A stretch of DNA of 64,000 nt from Gorsachius magnificus. Taxonomy: Eukaryota; Chordata; Aves; Pelecaniformes; Ardeidae. Under the pieces are notes generated by a model. The model saw only the letters and a list, made by a program, of their open reading frames with translations. It was not told the DNA's origin and searched no databases. The stretch spans positions 83,100,765-83,164,764 of the forward strand of contig CM067081.1 in assembly GCA_034008185.1 (NCBI GenBank), read 5' to 3'. Made by a program: the position numbers and the translations under genes. Shown piece by piece: positions 1-15,200 of the stretch (its first letter is position 1; each line of letters begins with the position of its first letter).

Positions 1-3000
1 GGTGGGTAGGGAATAGCCACCCCCTCCTGCCTCAGCACAGAACTAAGGGCACCCTTTGAAATTAGCAGGCCGCAAGCTTAAAACAAATAAAGGAAGTCCT
101 CTTTCACACAGTGGAAATTAAACTGTGGAACTTATTGTACAGGATGCTGCTAAGGCCAAAGCCCAGCCGGGTCCAAGGAGGGTTGTATAAGGGCTGTGCC
201 AGGGATGGCTATTAAACCTCGCAGCCTGCCTCAGCTCAGCAAGTCCCCAAGGCACTGGCAGCCAAACACTGCACCCAGAGAGGGGAAGGATCACCCGAGA
301 ATGACCCGTATTTCCTACTCCCTTTCCTAAGTGTTTTTGGAAACCTTACAGAACTCCTTGTACCGGGCCAAGGTACAGGCTTCACTGTACCGGAGATGGA
401 GCACAGGGTCACCTGCGCTATTGTTCTGACCAGCTCTGGGCGTTCTTTTGCATTCATATAACAAATTAGGGGCATTGTCTTCTGAAGTGAACAGAGGCAG
501 GTAAAGATGTTTGAGAAAACAGTATGCTTGCCAAAAATACCTTTCAGGGGACTAAAATTGCTGTGTGATTTAGCCTGAATTCAGAAAACAGTGTTGTTAC
601 CAAAAAAAATATGTGAAGAGAAGAACCATGAAGTACCAGAACCACTCATTTGGACTTTCTTAAATGAGATTATTTTTTTTCCAGGAGCATCAGCATGAGC
701 TAAAATCCTGACCTTCTTAAAATTTATTGTAACAAAATAAGCATTCGGTTAGGTTGAACATGGTTTGAGGGACAGGCTTAAGAGCTTTCTTTTCCAGGTT
801 GCTAAAAGGAAAGAGAGAAGCTCTAGTAAGTGCTCAAATGAGCGTGAAGCCCAGTAACTACTCTGGGGGAAAAGAGTATTTGCACAGCTCCTTTGTATTT
901 GTATTTGTGAGCTCCCTTTTTGTGCTGGGGATTACAGTCCTGTGCTGAAGCATCTAACCTCGTCCCAGGTTTCTGAGATGTCTTTTATGGGAACAATGCC
1001 TGACACCAAAAGTTCTGTCTCTGGGAGTCTGTCCCAGCACAACCTGGAGGAGCTGCCATGGGTGCTCGATTGGTGCAGCCTCCCCCAGGCACTGCCATGG
1101 GCACAGAGACAGAGGGCAGGAGGAGGCTGGACTAGCAGGGCTGCACATCTCTGGGCAACAGCAGGCAGGAGCAGGGCTGGCGGGGAGCAAGAAACCCAGC
1201 AGCCTGGCACATGCTGAAGTGGAGCCATCTTTGCTCCCAGACGTAGGGGATTTCAGGGGTTTCCTGAGCAAAATGAGGCTGCAGCTTCTGCAACAGACCC
1301 CTCCCTCCAGGTGTGAAGATCCCTCCAGGGAAGGCGACCCATCCAGAGGAGGCTGTGCAGAGCCATGAAGCTCCTGCCCATGGTACAGGATTTCACAAGC
1401 AGAGGAGCTTCCTCAGCTCAGCTGCCAGCAGGGCCTTTGATGAAGACCTTGCTCTTCGCAACACCTGCACTGCTTCCCATAGCAAACACCAGGTGTATGC
1501 ATTTCGCAGGGGAGAGGCCAAGGGAATAAAACTTGTTTTTATGCAGTGGTGAAGGCTGCCAGATGGGATGCCAACCCACCTGGGAGGCAGCATCAGCAGC
1601 TAGGGGCCAACAAGCATCTTCTGGGAGCCTGCAGGTGTACACCGTGGATATGAGCATCTGGGGAGAAATCCCCACCTTTGCTTTGAAACCACAGAGAGGC
1701 GACTAACCCCTTACCCTTGGGTGTGAAAGAAGAAAGGTGATAATTCAATCCTCCAGGCAAAAGATGAGTGGAAGGCAACATGCCTACACACCAGAAGAAC
1801 TGAAGATATTCCATTCCCATCACCCAAATTATCAGCCAATGCTGAGCTGTGAGAGCTAGAAGAATCACCAGGGTTTCCAGCCCTAATTACCAGCTGGCTG
1901 AAACAATGACATAACCAACGGGGGGTGAATCATATTAGTAGTCATATCCTGAGAAGAAGAACCAGATGCAAGAAGTATCCTACTGAACTATAAACTACTC
2001 GTAACAGCACTCTGAAAGAGTATTTACAAACACACTGCTGTTCAAAGTTGGACGTATTGTTTCAGAGGAACTGAGGAAACCAAAACAAGAAAAGAAATTA
2101 CGTTGACAAGTGGGTTTTACTATTATGATGCCTTTGTTAAGCCTATAAAGAGGGCAACCATTGGCACCATCCATTATGCATTGGTAAGTAGGGGTTGGGG
2201 TAAATTGGTGAAACGGTGGAACGATCCAGATTAACATCAGCTAGCAATGTCATGTCACTGGAAAAGCTGGAAAAGTCACAGGTTTAGCCAGCTAATCATG
2301 TGGAGCCTTGTTTAATCACATTAAGGCCAAAGGGATCCTTCCATTGACTGCAGGAAGCAATAAATCAGGCCAGCAATTAACAAAAAGAGCTGTAGCATCT
2401 TCGGCATTTGTTAGTCACCACCAAGCAGATGAACTTTCTCCATGCTCTTCCCCCTTGAAACCAGAGCACAGTGCTGAGTGCTCTGGCTTCTCATCCAGCA
2501 GAGCACTCTGACACGGGTAATCCAGCTGAAGCCCACAGGGCAACTCAGGTGTTTAATGGTAAGCACATGCTTAAATGTGTTGCTGGATTCAGGCCAAAAG
2601 TGTTAGCACCTTACAGCCTGCAGCTCTTTGGATCCCAAGGACAGTACTGCGATATACTGTGTGGACAGCAGTTTCTCAGCCCATGGGTCACTGGTGGTCC
2701 AGGAGATATGGGAGGTCATCTGCAAAATGTCATCTGCTGTGGCTGTGTTTTGAGCTGTGCTCAGGGTTTCCTACACACACAGAATGGGAAAGCAAACAAA
2801 AGAAAGCCAGAGAAGTTTAACCTGGTGTGGTTGGTTTGTTTGTGAATAAACAGCATGTGGCAACATGGTGTTAAATGATCCGAATTTGCTCAGTGAGGGG
2901 GAGGTTTGTCCTTGGATTACAATTTTTCAGGCATTTCTGTTATCACAAGTAATTAAAAATCAAACTGTAAATAATTTCCTGTTGACTGACTAGTCACATG

Positions 3001-3197
3001 CCAGTCAAATCTCTGGAGGATGTTGCTGTTCCTGTAAAAGAAAGAAGGAGGAAGCCTCGCCGGATTGTGAAAGCAGGTGAAAAGAAATCAGAATTATTCC
3101 TTCTGCTCCCAGAATAGTAACCAAAATTAGACTATGACCTTTCCAGAGTGATGGGTGTAATTAAGGAAATCAAAGCTACTGCTATATCTCCGAGGCC
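1..3197. other. Single-copy sequence, no gene found
   Basis: No reading frame here has recognisable domains, and none is supported by convincing splice signals. The longest open frame (2471-2845, plus strand, 124 codons) has mixed composition and matches no family I know. A moderately GC-rich patch at about 930-1280 keeps overlapping frames open on both strands, as expected from composition alone. I see no transposon ends or RNA-gene signatures. Confidence 0.6.
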
Positions 3198-3222
3198 AAA
3201 AAAAAAAAAAAAAAAAAAAAAA
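3198..3222 (+). repeat. Poly(A) tract, 25 A
   Basis: There are 25 consecutive A residues after a short CGAGGCC stretch. Such a tract can be the tail of a retroposed transcript or a simple expansion. The nearest canonical AATAAA upstream lies around 2844, about 350 bp away, and I recognise no gene-derived sequence before the tract. I therefore call it only a homopolymer. Confidence 0.9.
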
Positions 3223-6200
3223 GAAATGTTTTGATCACAGTTGCTTCTTTTTATAAACCATGAAAGCCAGGATGTTCAGTGTTTAGACTGATGATCCCTC
3301 TGCAAAAGAGGAAATGCACTACCGCACATAAAAAGGAATATGGAGCAAAAAAAACCCCAAATGAAATATCAGCTCCAATATACCTTTATGATGTCTTGGC
3401 TTTCATAGTATTCAAATATAGAGGTAACTTTCACCTCCTCTGTTGCCTCATGAATTCCCCCAGGGACTGTGATTTGAGCTTCAAACAGGGAAAAAGAAAA
3501 AATTCTTTTTTATCATGGAAGCTGATAAAATGGACAGAGACAAGAAAAACTCCTTTTTTTCTGATCTTTCAGGCATCAAAACATATTTCAACTCATGCGA
3601 ATATGTACTTAAACCTCTTACAAAGCAATGGTATACATTCTATTTGCCTTTTAAAAAATGCATTTTGGTTTTAATATCACATGTATTTTTTTCCTTTCTG
3701 GTACATAGAAATGTTGTTGTTTCTATTTAGAGAATGTCTGTTATTTCTGTCCTCTGTTACATGTTATTTATTGAAGCTTAAGCTGTTATGGTCTCTTACA
3801 TAAATCCTTCTTAGCACATGGATTATTGATTTTATAATCCATAATAATATTGTCTATTCTGTCATCCAGCTGCCAGCCATAAACACTAAAAATAGACATG
3901 CTAAAATTTGTTGTGAGGTTATAGTCAGAAAAAAACCCAAAACAATAAACATGGTCAATGAATGGCACTTCTAAATAAATATTGTGATTTCTCTCCAAAA
4001 ATGCCTAAAGGCAGTACACCATATTATTTGATTTATGGTTTCTTAAATTTCAGTTTTAAAACCAAAACAATTCTTCAGTCATGCAGACACCCTTAAATAT
4101 TAAGCTTTTTTTCATTTTATACTTGCAATACCATTTCAAATTATTTTCTTTTTACACTTTTGAGGGAAGCACTGCTTTGGCTCAGGTTACTTTGAAGGGC
4201 TCAACCAAAACTGTAATGTAGGATAGTTAGACTAGACAGGAAAATTTTAGCGGGGGGTTCAGATTCTGCATCTGCCACTTAATCTCTGCCATGGGCAGGA
4301 GATGCAAGCCTGGATTTATAGTGTGCCCTGATTTGAGGGCTAGCTTGTGATCCTACCACCCGCCCAATTTTGGATTACTCCAGAGCAGGTCTGGAAGACA
4401 CCCCTAATCTGTCCACATAGGTAAATTTTGCCGTTGTTGGGGATATTGCCTATCGGAGGGCTGACGCTTGTCCCTACAGAGTCACCCATGGGACTTCCAA
4501 CCAAGTATCTCTGCTTGCTTCCCACCAAGCATCTCTGTTCAAACCCAGGGCTCCTATGGGTTAATGGGGTGTTGCAACCTACACATCCAATTTTCAGTTT
4601 GGTCCCAAATCTAGTTGTTTTTTTTTTTTGCAAATGTGGGCTAAATGTGAAGTCATCATAAAACTGAGTAAGTAGAATTCAGGTTTTGACAGTAAGTCTG
4701 CACAAGATTTCAGCTTCACGGAGATGTGAAGGGCATCCTAAGCTGTCTCCTGATGTTGGGTCCAGCTCTCATGCTGAGAGCCGTATGTCTGAGCAGGAGT
4801 CAGGCCACTGTCCAGCACCACACTCACTCCCCTGCTCCTGGTGCTTTCAGAGTCAAAAAACGACCCATGAGCTCAGGAAAAAAAAATCAAGCCATCTCAG
4901 TGATGGACTAGCAGAGCCGCTGTTGTTTACTTACATCAAATCCAGGAACTGGGTCATTTTTGAAAGCTTGAAAGCCTGAGGCTGCACCTCCCCCGTGACT
5001 GGGCTTTGCAGCTTCCCTGCTCATCCTAGTAGCTGGGAAGACCACGGGGGAAGCCCTGCAGGAGCCTGATGACCCCTGCGCTGGCAGGTTTGGGTTGTGC
5101 CCTGTTGCCCACTGCTGGGTATGGCTCGGGGTGTGTGAGCCCCCGAGTGCTGTGCAGCAGCCAAAGTACAAGCCTGGGAGCTGCCAGAAGCCCATGACTC
5201 CTCTGCTCAGCAAAGCAGAGCCTTATGTCAGGGGAAGAGCAGGATTCTGACAGTAGTAATTTCTCCTGGGTTTATTTCTGGGGAAGCACAGATAGCCGAT
5301 TTGAAAAGTGCAGTCGAGGCTTTAGCAAACACCCAGCTGAAGTTCCAGTAGCAAAACTGAAGAGACCACATGAGTCTGCATGAAACACATTCAAGTTTAG
5401 CAAACTTAAGCATCCCAGTCTTACCTGTAGCAACATGTGGCTGTTGATAATGCTCAATTTACATTATTTTTTATTGGCACAGCTGTTCCAGTAAGTGCCT
5501 TATAAATAATTTGTGGTTGGGGAAAGTCCCTAAAATAACTTCTACCTCGAAAAGATCCAAACAAGGTACCAACTTTTTCTTCCAGGTACAGAGTTAATTT
5601 CTTCTGGCAAACCCGAATAGCTGGTTAGCTGGGTCCTGCCCCTCTTCAGAGGCAGTTTCTCCTTGCCTGCACAGTACCTACAGCTCTCAGTGGTTCCCAG
5701 GTCAGTGACTGTCACCCCACCATCCCTGCACTACAGGGTGCACACTGGATCTGGGATGGGGCAGCACACTTACAGATGAGACAATTAATCTACAAAAGTT
5801 TCAGATTGCTATTTTTTCAGATATATTGTGAATTTCTTACAGGGAGGAAGGATATGTCTTCACAGCAAATGTACATGCCTGCCCGCTCGCACTTTGTAAC
5901 TTTTTAGCCCACCAATTTCAGCCTGATTTGATGGGATGGAGTTTGATAGGATAATGGTCTTAAATATGTTGATTTTCTAAAACTTCCAAAAAAAGATGTG
6001 GAAGATGGACCCTATCAGTTCTTGTACTGGGAGATGAAGGAGCCCAACTTGTATTAAATGGCAGAGAATTCATACAGGAGAGCTCTCTTGACTGCCATAA
6101 ATGTCAAAAATGTTTCAGTTAGAAATTGCCCTGCATTAGATACCTGAGACACAAAGCCTTGGGAAACCAGGTCTCATTAGTCCTGCTGCTCAAGGATTTG

Positions 6201-9200
6201 GGCATTTGGGGAAGGACAGTGGGGAACAGGCTTACACAGGGATGTTCGCTGGCTTGGGTTGATTATGTCAGGAGATTGGCTCTGCTTGTGACAGATGAGG
6301 CAGAGACAGTTGATTTAGCACTTTAATATACTATTCTGGTTAGTAAGAAAATTAATACTTATAAAGAATGTATAGAGGTTTTGGTGGAGACTTTTATACA
6401 TCTACATAAATACTGCCAAGGTTTTTTAATCTGAGATATATGTATGTGAGAGGCAGACCATATTCTCACTTCTCGTTCGTAACATGTCTATATAGCCCCC
6501 TTAGACATGTAACCATGTTTTCCCTTCCACGTACTTTCCTGTACCTGTGGATCAATTAGTATTATTTCTATACTGTCACCATCCATGTTCTTTCCTTTAA
6601 AAAAATCACAGAAGAGGAAATAAATCACATAACCCCCCATTCACCATGGTTGTATCACGATGGTTATGTTGCTATGGAAACATCTGTGTGAAGAGACTAT
6701 GATGCTCTTGGAGATTAACATTTTATCCCAGATTTCCACTTATGTCATCAGGCTGGATTTGCAGTGACCTAAACTGACATAACCACAAGGAAATTAAGTA
6801 ATTTATAACAGGTAAAGTTCTGAACTGCTGATGAGTTGTGGAAAAAGCCTAATAATTGGCATGACGGGGAAGCTGAATCTAAAACTGCTGCTGCCCTATG
6901 CACATTTGAAAGGGTGGGTTAAGTTCTGCTTGAATCAACCCAGCATAATTCTTGTTTCCTAATGAGTCCTAGGATTCAAGGGAGCAGCCGGGAAGCACAC
7001 AATCTCTGACAGGCTGAGTTTAACTGGACAGGGTACTAAATGCTGTGCTGGGGTAGTGGTACTGCTGTCAGAACACACTACACTGGGGCATGAGTGCCAG
7101 TGCAAGTTGTCCTCACTGATGTCTCTGCATGCTTGGACCTCGCCATGCTCAGTCAAATCCACTAGCTCCACACTGTCTCCCTGGGAGTGTTTCCAGCTAC
7201 AGAAGCTGTTCTTCCACTTGTAGGCTGGGCCCCCAAATTAGCACGACCGCTGTGCTTTGCAGGGGAGCATTTCCCATGCTGTTGTTCACCATGGTCAGTG
7301 TCCCCTCAACTTTCTCAAAGGCACTCCAGGTACGACTTGGTTGTTTTCATCCCCCTGTTTCTTCTGGTGTTATTTATGTGGTGAGTCACAGCATTGAAGG
7401 TATATAGCAGTAACGTATCTGCAAAATATGTCACAAAGTTCTGTGTAGTAGGGCTTTTTGTACTGGCAAAACAATTGCATTTGATATACGGCATGGTCTC
7501 CCATGAAAAGATGTCCTCCCCTTTGCTTCATTTCAGTAAACTGCGTGGCCCTTATGGAAGCAAAGTTCGCTCAACACCACATATTAAAAAAAATTCATAC
7601 GTAGAAAACCATCAAGGATATAAATTAAATTGAGAAATGTGGTAGAACTCTGAAGAGGGTAAAAGTAAAATACAAACAGCAAGAAATGGGGCACAAGGCT
7701 TAGTTTTGATCACATATATGAATGTTCTGGGGTTAGTAATGTAGTGTATTAATGACATCATCAGGGACAAAGGCCTTCAAAACAGATGAAAATACGGCAC
7801 TTCTCATGTGAAGCATGTTATTAGTTCCTCTTCAGAAAAGGTTCAGCTATGTTATTAAAAATTGTCATTAAAAAATCGTACTGATATGTCCTAAGGACAT
7901 AGCTCAGTATTTTCAAAGCTGAGATCCCAAAGTGAGGAATCTGAAGCAGAAGTGCTCCATCTTCGATCTCCTGGCCCCATCCACCTTCTCACCCATGCAT
8001 CCCAGAGCCCAGGCCATGGGTCAGCTAGGGAGCAGGCTGTGGGCCGGACCAGGGACCAGGCTGGAGGACCAGTCAGATTCTGAGTCCACTTAGCATCTCA
8101 GCCCATCCTTGCTGTGTAGGCACGGGATTCCTTGGGGGAGGATTTAGCAGGTCCAGCAAAACAGGGAGCTTTTTGCAAAACATATGTATGCTTTCACATC
8201 TTTTGAAACATCATCCAATATTATGTATATGTTTGAATATGGTTGAAGGTACATAGCACTATGATCTGAGTTTGGGTACACTGGTGCCATTGTATGATCC
8301 CATACTTTACATCACCCCAGCTTGTCCATGTCCTGTAAGCCCTACTGAAATGGGTGGCTCAGGTCTGCAGGAAGATCCTGAGGATTAACTCAAATCCAAT
8401 AATTGCAGGGTGACTCTACGTACATATATGAGTAAAACAGTCAGTCCTGAAAACCTTAATACGCAGAGCTCCCTCAGAAGCCAATGGTAGTCAAGGGACA
8501 CTAAAAAGGGTTGGTTCCAATGGTGTCACTTGCAAGAAATAACCTTTTTACCACTTAAACTTGAAATATTGAAAATTTTAAATCAAAGGAACTAGTTTTC
8601 CTATTCTGAGCATCCAACAAAACATGCTTCTGCCACACCTTGCTGAAAAATATGTCCAGATTAAGTGCATACCAATATTTTGAACATAATTATCTAAAAG
8701 AGAACAAGGAGTGGGAGAGTAAGGAATAATAAGAAGAAATTGAAAACGAGGCGAGAAACTGAGGCTTTGCCTTGTTCTGCTGCATTAGGAAAAAAAAAGT
8801 GACACAGGAGTTTCTTGTGAACTATGTTGCATATTATTTGCTACCACCTCTGATAAGGGAAGCGATCACAACAATATATCCTTTGTGTCATCTGGACTGG
8901 ACAGGGACTGGTAGGAAGAGGGAGGAGACAAATTATTTGTTTGCAAGCCAAAGTGAAAGTGGTGCCAACACTATGAATTTATAGCTGAAGTCATATGAAT
9001 GGGAAAAGCTTCTGTCAGATTCTGTATACCCCTTTGCTTTCTGTATATATATTTCATCTTCCTGCACACCAAGTTCAGTGCTGACGCTGTGGTGACTCCC
9101 AGAGCAGACATGTAATTCTCCATCAGACTGGTGACCTTGTAGGAAGAAGGGATACTAGCAGCACACTCCAGAAGGTTATGGGAAGTGGTTCACGTTTTAC

Positions 9201-12200
9201 TTATTTATCTCTAGCAGTGACAGTAGACCTCATTCTCCTCTCTGTTATAATCCTGTACATTCAATTGCAATTGCTTTTATTAATAATGTAAATAAAGTAA
9301 CTAATTTTCCTCATGGCCTTGGTCTTGAGTTTAGATTTACATGTCCTTGTATCCTTGTATTGGGGGAGAGTACCCTTCAGTGGGTCTATGAAAAATTATC
9401 TGTTTTTTCTTCTGAGGAGCTGATTGTAGGACTGGAGATTAGCTTTGTATTTTGGATATCATCAGTCCTATTCAGCCTGAGATTCAGATGCTAAGTGGAA
9501 TCTTTTGCAGGTTCTTAAGATGACTGACAAATTAAATAGACATTAATAAAATGTCCAAAAATTAAATTTAATGAAACATATAATGTAGCCACATAAGATA
9601 TTTACATTACTCAAGGGAAATTAAAATAACGATAATGGAAGCTGGGTAATCTGTTACTTTTACTATGCTTACTTTGGTTTTGAATCAATATTCTTACCAA
9701 ATATAGCATTTTATTCCCAACATTTCAACTCTATATTTGAAAGAAACTAGTCTTTCCCACTAATCTTTGGAATGCACAAGAAGACATGAACAAAATGTTA
9801 GAAGGGCTAGGAAATGTTATTTTCATCCTGTCTTTCCTGTGTTGTTGTCTGCACTAGGATGATCCCTCCTTCTCACTGACACCGTTGGACGACCCCTTTG
9901 CAAAAGGGCATTTCTGTTTCAATAGTGACTGAGTGATATGGCCAAGCATGACAGTTTAGTCCCTGCCAAGTTTGTATTTTCAGCTCAGTAGAGAAAAAGA
10001 AAATCCTTTCTTTTCAGCTAAGGTTCTCAAAATATTTGTTGTTTCCAAAATTCAGCCAACACAACTCATGTTAAAGCCGTACAGAAACTAAAGGATAAGT
10101 GAAATCACCCACCTGCAAAATTTTCACCAAAACTGAAAATGGGAAAAACACTTGCCTGATATGTGCTGGCATGAAAAAGCTGCTAGAGTGCTCCCTTCTT
10201 TCCGATGCTAGCACATTTTAGTATTCCTGCCAACCACAAACTTATCTCAAGGGCACCTTGAAAAAACAACAAAAACTGTTTAAAAATTCATGGTGAGAAT
10301 ACTACTCTGCCAAAAAAAAATAAATTGTTACTATTGCTGGAAAAGCTTGGTTTGTTTTCCTTTTTTAATTAATTTTTTTAAAGTAACTAATAGTCTAGGG
10401 ATTTAAAGGGAAACAAAAATAGGGTTACATGTGCTCACAGTATGGTGTATCTTGCCATCTCAAAGGTTCCCAAAGAGTTGGTCCACAGAGACTTGACAGG
10501 TCACATAGTTTTAACGCTTCCCTCTGTCTCCTACTGCTAAATCTCATTTGTAATAGCTAAAAATACACATCTTGCTTTCCCAGTATAGCTTTCCCATGTA
10601 AATGGACTTGCTGCAGTTATCCCAGGACTTAATGATGTTCTGCAGGGTGGGAGGATGGGAGATGTAATTGTCAGCTGGAAGAGAGACAGTTTCTGAATGG
10701 AAGGGGAGGATTTCCCTGAGATAATGTTCCTATTCAGCTGGAAAATGGTCAAGGACCCTGTGACTAAATAGTACTCAAAGTGGTTACAGGCACCTCTGCG
10801 AAAGGAAATCTGGCTCTCTGGCCAGGGGGTTGGGCTAGGCAGTCCTCCTGGGAGGCAACAAAGGACTGAGGTGTCTGTGCCCAGTACATTTCATGCACAT
10901 GTCAAGCAACAACGGGTTAAAAAAATGGAAGCAAGCCAGAGAATTAGGAGCCCCTACAGAGCACCTCAGGGAATGCCATTCCCTGGAAGGGATGTTTAAA
11001 GTGTCTGCTCTAATCAGCTCATTCTTGTTTTTAAATATTTTGAAGACACAAGTATCTTGTTCCAATAAAACACACCAGTGACTTTAAAAGATGCTTCCAG
11101 TGACATACACTATTTTTAGCACACAATTTTGCTTTAACTTGTTATTGTTTATAATGACCTTAGACTTTCCAAAGCTCACCCCAGGCCTTTGGTAGGACTG
11201 TTTGCATGCACAGAAATTTCTATAAGAATAACGTCCTTTTCTCTCCATGAAGATTTAGTGCTGTCCTTTGCAAGAGTGTTGCTGGGGAAACAGTGACTCT
11301 TAGTCATATTTCACATGATGCCTAGAATTAATCTGTTAGCAACTCAGACTGGATGGCTCTTCCACTTGCTGCATCTGTTAACAAAGTTCTTCAGATAGTT
11401 CATTTATTCACACAAGTATTTAGAACAAAACAGAATCACGTATTAGACCTTGCTGACAATTATTTTCCTTGAAAGTGATTTTTCATTGAACGAGCCCAAA
11501 AAAAATTACATTTGGTCAGTCCCCTAGAGACAGTGATTTAAATAGATTTATTAGTATCTCTTAATCTCAGTTTATTTATACAAAAATATCTAGATACCTA
11601 AAGAATTATGTTCTCTTGGGAGTTAGGTTGATTGCACTTTAAAGCGTTTCTTATTTTATTACCTAAGCAACACGTGTGGAAGGGAAGAAAATGTAACAGC
11701 TTACTGCTAAGGACAGAGAGGACAGAGATGGTGTGAACAAGAAAATGTAGTTGTATCCTGCATTCAGTGGAGGAAAGTAACTGGCATTCAAGTGAACTAG
11801 AAAATGGCAATCAGGGAAAAGTCAATCTGTGTGAATTCATCAGCATCAGACTGAAACTGGTTGTTGATTGTTCTGCGTCAGATCTGGATTGTACATCATC
11901 TGCATCACTGAATAGACTCCCCATATTTTAACTGCACCGTGAATCTCACAGCCAGAGTCATTGGGTTTCAGCTCATCTAAGAAAAGTATACACCAGTTAG
12001 CTGGGCCTCTGAATCTAACCTGCAGTTTCAGCCAAAACATTAGAAACTCCTGTGTCAGGGAACACTATCTTCCCCTGAGAAAATGAGCCGCCATTACCCT
12101 GTGAGTCAAAATAGGAAATGGCACTGAGATCGTTTCCAGAAAATGGGGGGAACAGCACTAACTTGGGGAGGTAGTGACGGATGAGCTGTCTGTATCTTAG

Positions 12201-15200
12201 TACACGGACATAAGGGCTAGGAAGAGCGGAGAAAAAGGGATTCTGAAAAATAAATCCGCTGAGCTGGAGAACTGCATAAAAATGCAGTTTCTCTTTCAGG
12301 TAACCAAATGAAGATGGCCTCGGTAGACCTGAACTTTCTGGTCACAGGACACCTGTTCTTTCCACCACATGACCTCACTCACTAAACCACCTTCAGGCTT
12401 TTTCTAGATATCCCACTTCATAGCTTGCAGAAGTTGTTCCTATCAGCTAAGGCAAGAAAACTTTTGCAAAGGTTTACAAAGACCACGCCAGCCTAAAGAC
12501 ATCATTCATAACCAAAGTGAGGCATCTGCTCTTCCACTCAGGCACTTCACAAAAAAAATAAGTACTCTTCCAAATAAGGACAGTTAGCAGAATGAATTGC
12601 ATTAGTCTTTCATCTCATCTAGGTAGTTTTCATTATTAAGCAAAGACTCATTAGCCTCTTACTACAAGCGCGGTATCAATCACTTGTGCCAAGGAATTGG
12701 ATTAAGGACACCTATGAACTCCTTGGCTCGCACCCAATGTTTTTCAGTGCCCCCGGAGTAGGTGCGGTCAGGAGCAGGGAAATTTTACAGCTCATCCAAA
12801 GACTTCTCAGTGTTTTAGACCTATGAAAACAACGTTTCCTCATGAGATGGTGTTATCATTTGTGTAAATGTTATTTTTAAAAGTAGTATACTAAAAATAA
12901 CACAGTATAGTCTAGTAGCAGACTACTCATTTTAGTTCCTTTATAAATGTCACATACTTTTCCAAATCAGAGAAATTTTAGTCAGTCCAGAATAACTCAA
13001 AAGGTAGTTTGAGCTAGTTTGGAGACGGGTACATGAAAATGGATCTGCCTCTACAGTTAAAAGCTAGAAGTCCAGAATTTGACTAGATATAGTCCAGCAC
13101 TACAAATGTTAGAATTTTTTTTACTGACTCATTGCAACTAAATATGCAGATTTAAGCCATAATGAAGCCTACAGAAACCAGTGGAAGTTTTTCCACTGGA
13201 CATGTTCCTAAGGCTTTGAAGAATTTAGAGTGCAAGTAGAATCAGATAAAAGGATGTGGATGCTGGATTAGGCAAGCAGCAGATTACAAAACAGCATTAG
13301 CATTTGCCCTTTCCAAAGGTTAAATTATGTTCCTATCTTAAATATTGCATTGCCTATTCATGCTCCCATGAGGCCTATCCATTTAAAGATTTTGGATGAA
13401 AATGGCAACAGGACCAGAACACTGTCAGAAGGAATTTTTAATTCTTTTTTTGTCATGGTATGTTAGAACTTCAGGGCAGATGTTATTAGAAATAAACAGC
13501 TCAGAAGGCTGCTGAAGAGTCATATGTCCTAAGCAGCCCTGGAACAAAGCAGAATGCTCCATCCAGTAATAAAGTAATTTAAAGCTAAATGGAAATTATA
13601 TGTTTGTATTAACCTCTCCAAATTTCATGGAACTTGCACCTTGCTCAGTCCCCTTACAAAGGCGTGCTCAGAGCAGCTTCAGTGGCTTGTTTTCTAGAGT
13701 GCACAAATCTTTTAAGAGCAACTGATATCTTTATTCATTTTTATTTCTTAGGCCACTGCAGAAGCAGATAAAGCAAAATGTTCCTGATCTTGTTTGTTTC
13801 AATTTGAAACACAGAGGAAGATTTTGGGTTATCTGGAGAGGGAGTCCTCCTACCTCATATTAGACATCTGCCATGTGGATACATGAATTAGGTACCCTAG
13901 ACTCTGTCTATGGTCAGAGGCAAAAAATGAGTTCTTCATCTAAGCTCTCTTGAGCAAGTGCTATAGGATACGTTGAATATCACTATGGAAAGTATCTGTT
14001 GCTTTCCATTGATCTGTGAAGAGAGCAGAGGCACCTGGCTCCTCTGTAGACACCGGGACTGCAAGACAATCACATTGTGCCAGATGAAGCCTAGGCCAGG
14101 CTGTTCTACTCCCTCATTAGCAGCTTTGAGACTTCAGCTCTTTCTTGACCTCACACAAGAATCAACACCAACGTGCTGGTGATTCAAAACAGATGAATTT
14201 CCCTATAAAGTCCAATTTGTCAGCTAGTGTGAATTAGCAAAGCCTTTACAGATTAAAAATAATCCCACTCACCTGTTTTTATCAGCCACTAGTCCTCTTT
14301 TACAGCTTCAATGATGCTCAGAATTTCTTGTGAAAAAAAAATGAGTAAATATAAAGAAAGGGAATGTGTGGATACAGCTAAGCACGGGCTTGTAACCTCT
14401 GGAGAACCAAGCAGAAGGAGAGGCAGTCAGGCATAGTACTGCAAGTGTGAATTACCTGCCAGAAATATCTTCAACTCTCATTCACCATAAATACTCTTAC
14501 ATACCACAAATGTGTAGTGAATTCCCTGAGCTTGATACACTACGCTGTCACTGAAAATAAATAATACTGAATGATTCTAAGATGACTCCAATAATCCCTT
14601 TGCAGGGATTCGGAGTAGGAATCTCACAGCATACTGTGGACATCAAAAAAGAGGAACCAGAGTATAAATTTCCAGAAATGGCCATTTATGTGCTTATAAG
14701 AAACATGACTAGAACAAGCATAACTGAATGCAAGAAATCACATGCAGATAGCAGCCTGGAAACATCTGGGAAAAAAAAGGATAAGGGAAAATAAAACCAT
14801 ATTTTGGCACTCAACCATTGCATTGCAGAGACATTCTTTAAGTTTGCATGCAGAAGGAAAAAGCAAGCAGTATTATATAGTCAAAGTAATATGTTCAAAT
14901 ATCTGGTTTTGCCTGTTATTTGATACAGCTATAAACTTCTTTTCATGGTTGCTTTATGCTCTCAGAGCAGACAACTACATATAGTAAGTAACCATTATAA
15001 AAAATTATTCAGTTACCTTTATAAAACTATGTTTAAAGAGGCAGAGTAATTTTTTTTATGACTAAGATATACCTCATAGATATATGAGCGAAGAATATCT
15101 GCAATTACATTGTCCCTGCAAAATAATATCTATACAAATTACAAAGCAAATCAAATTGTTCTGACATAATGCAATAGCTACTGAATTGTAAGGCCAAATT

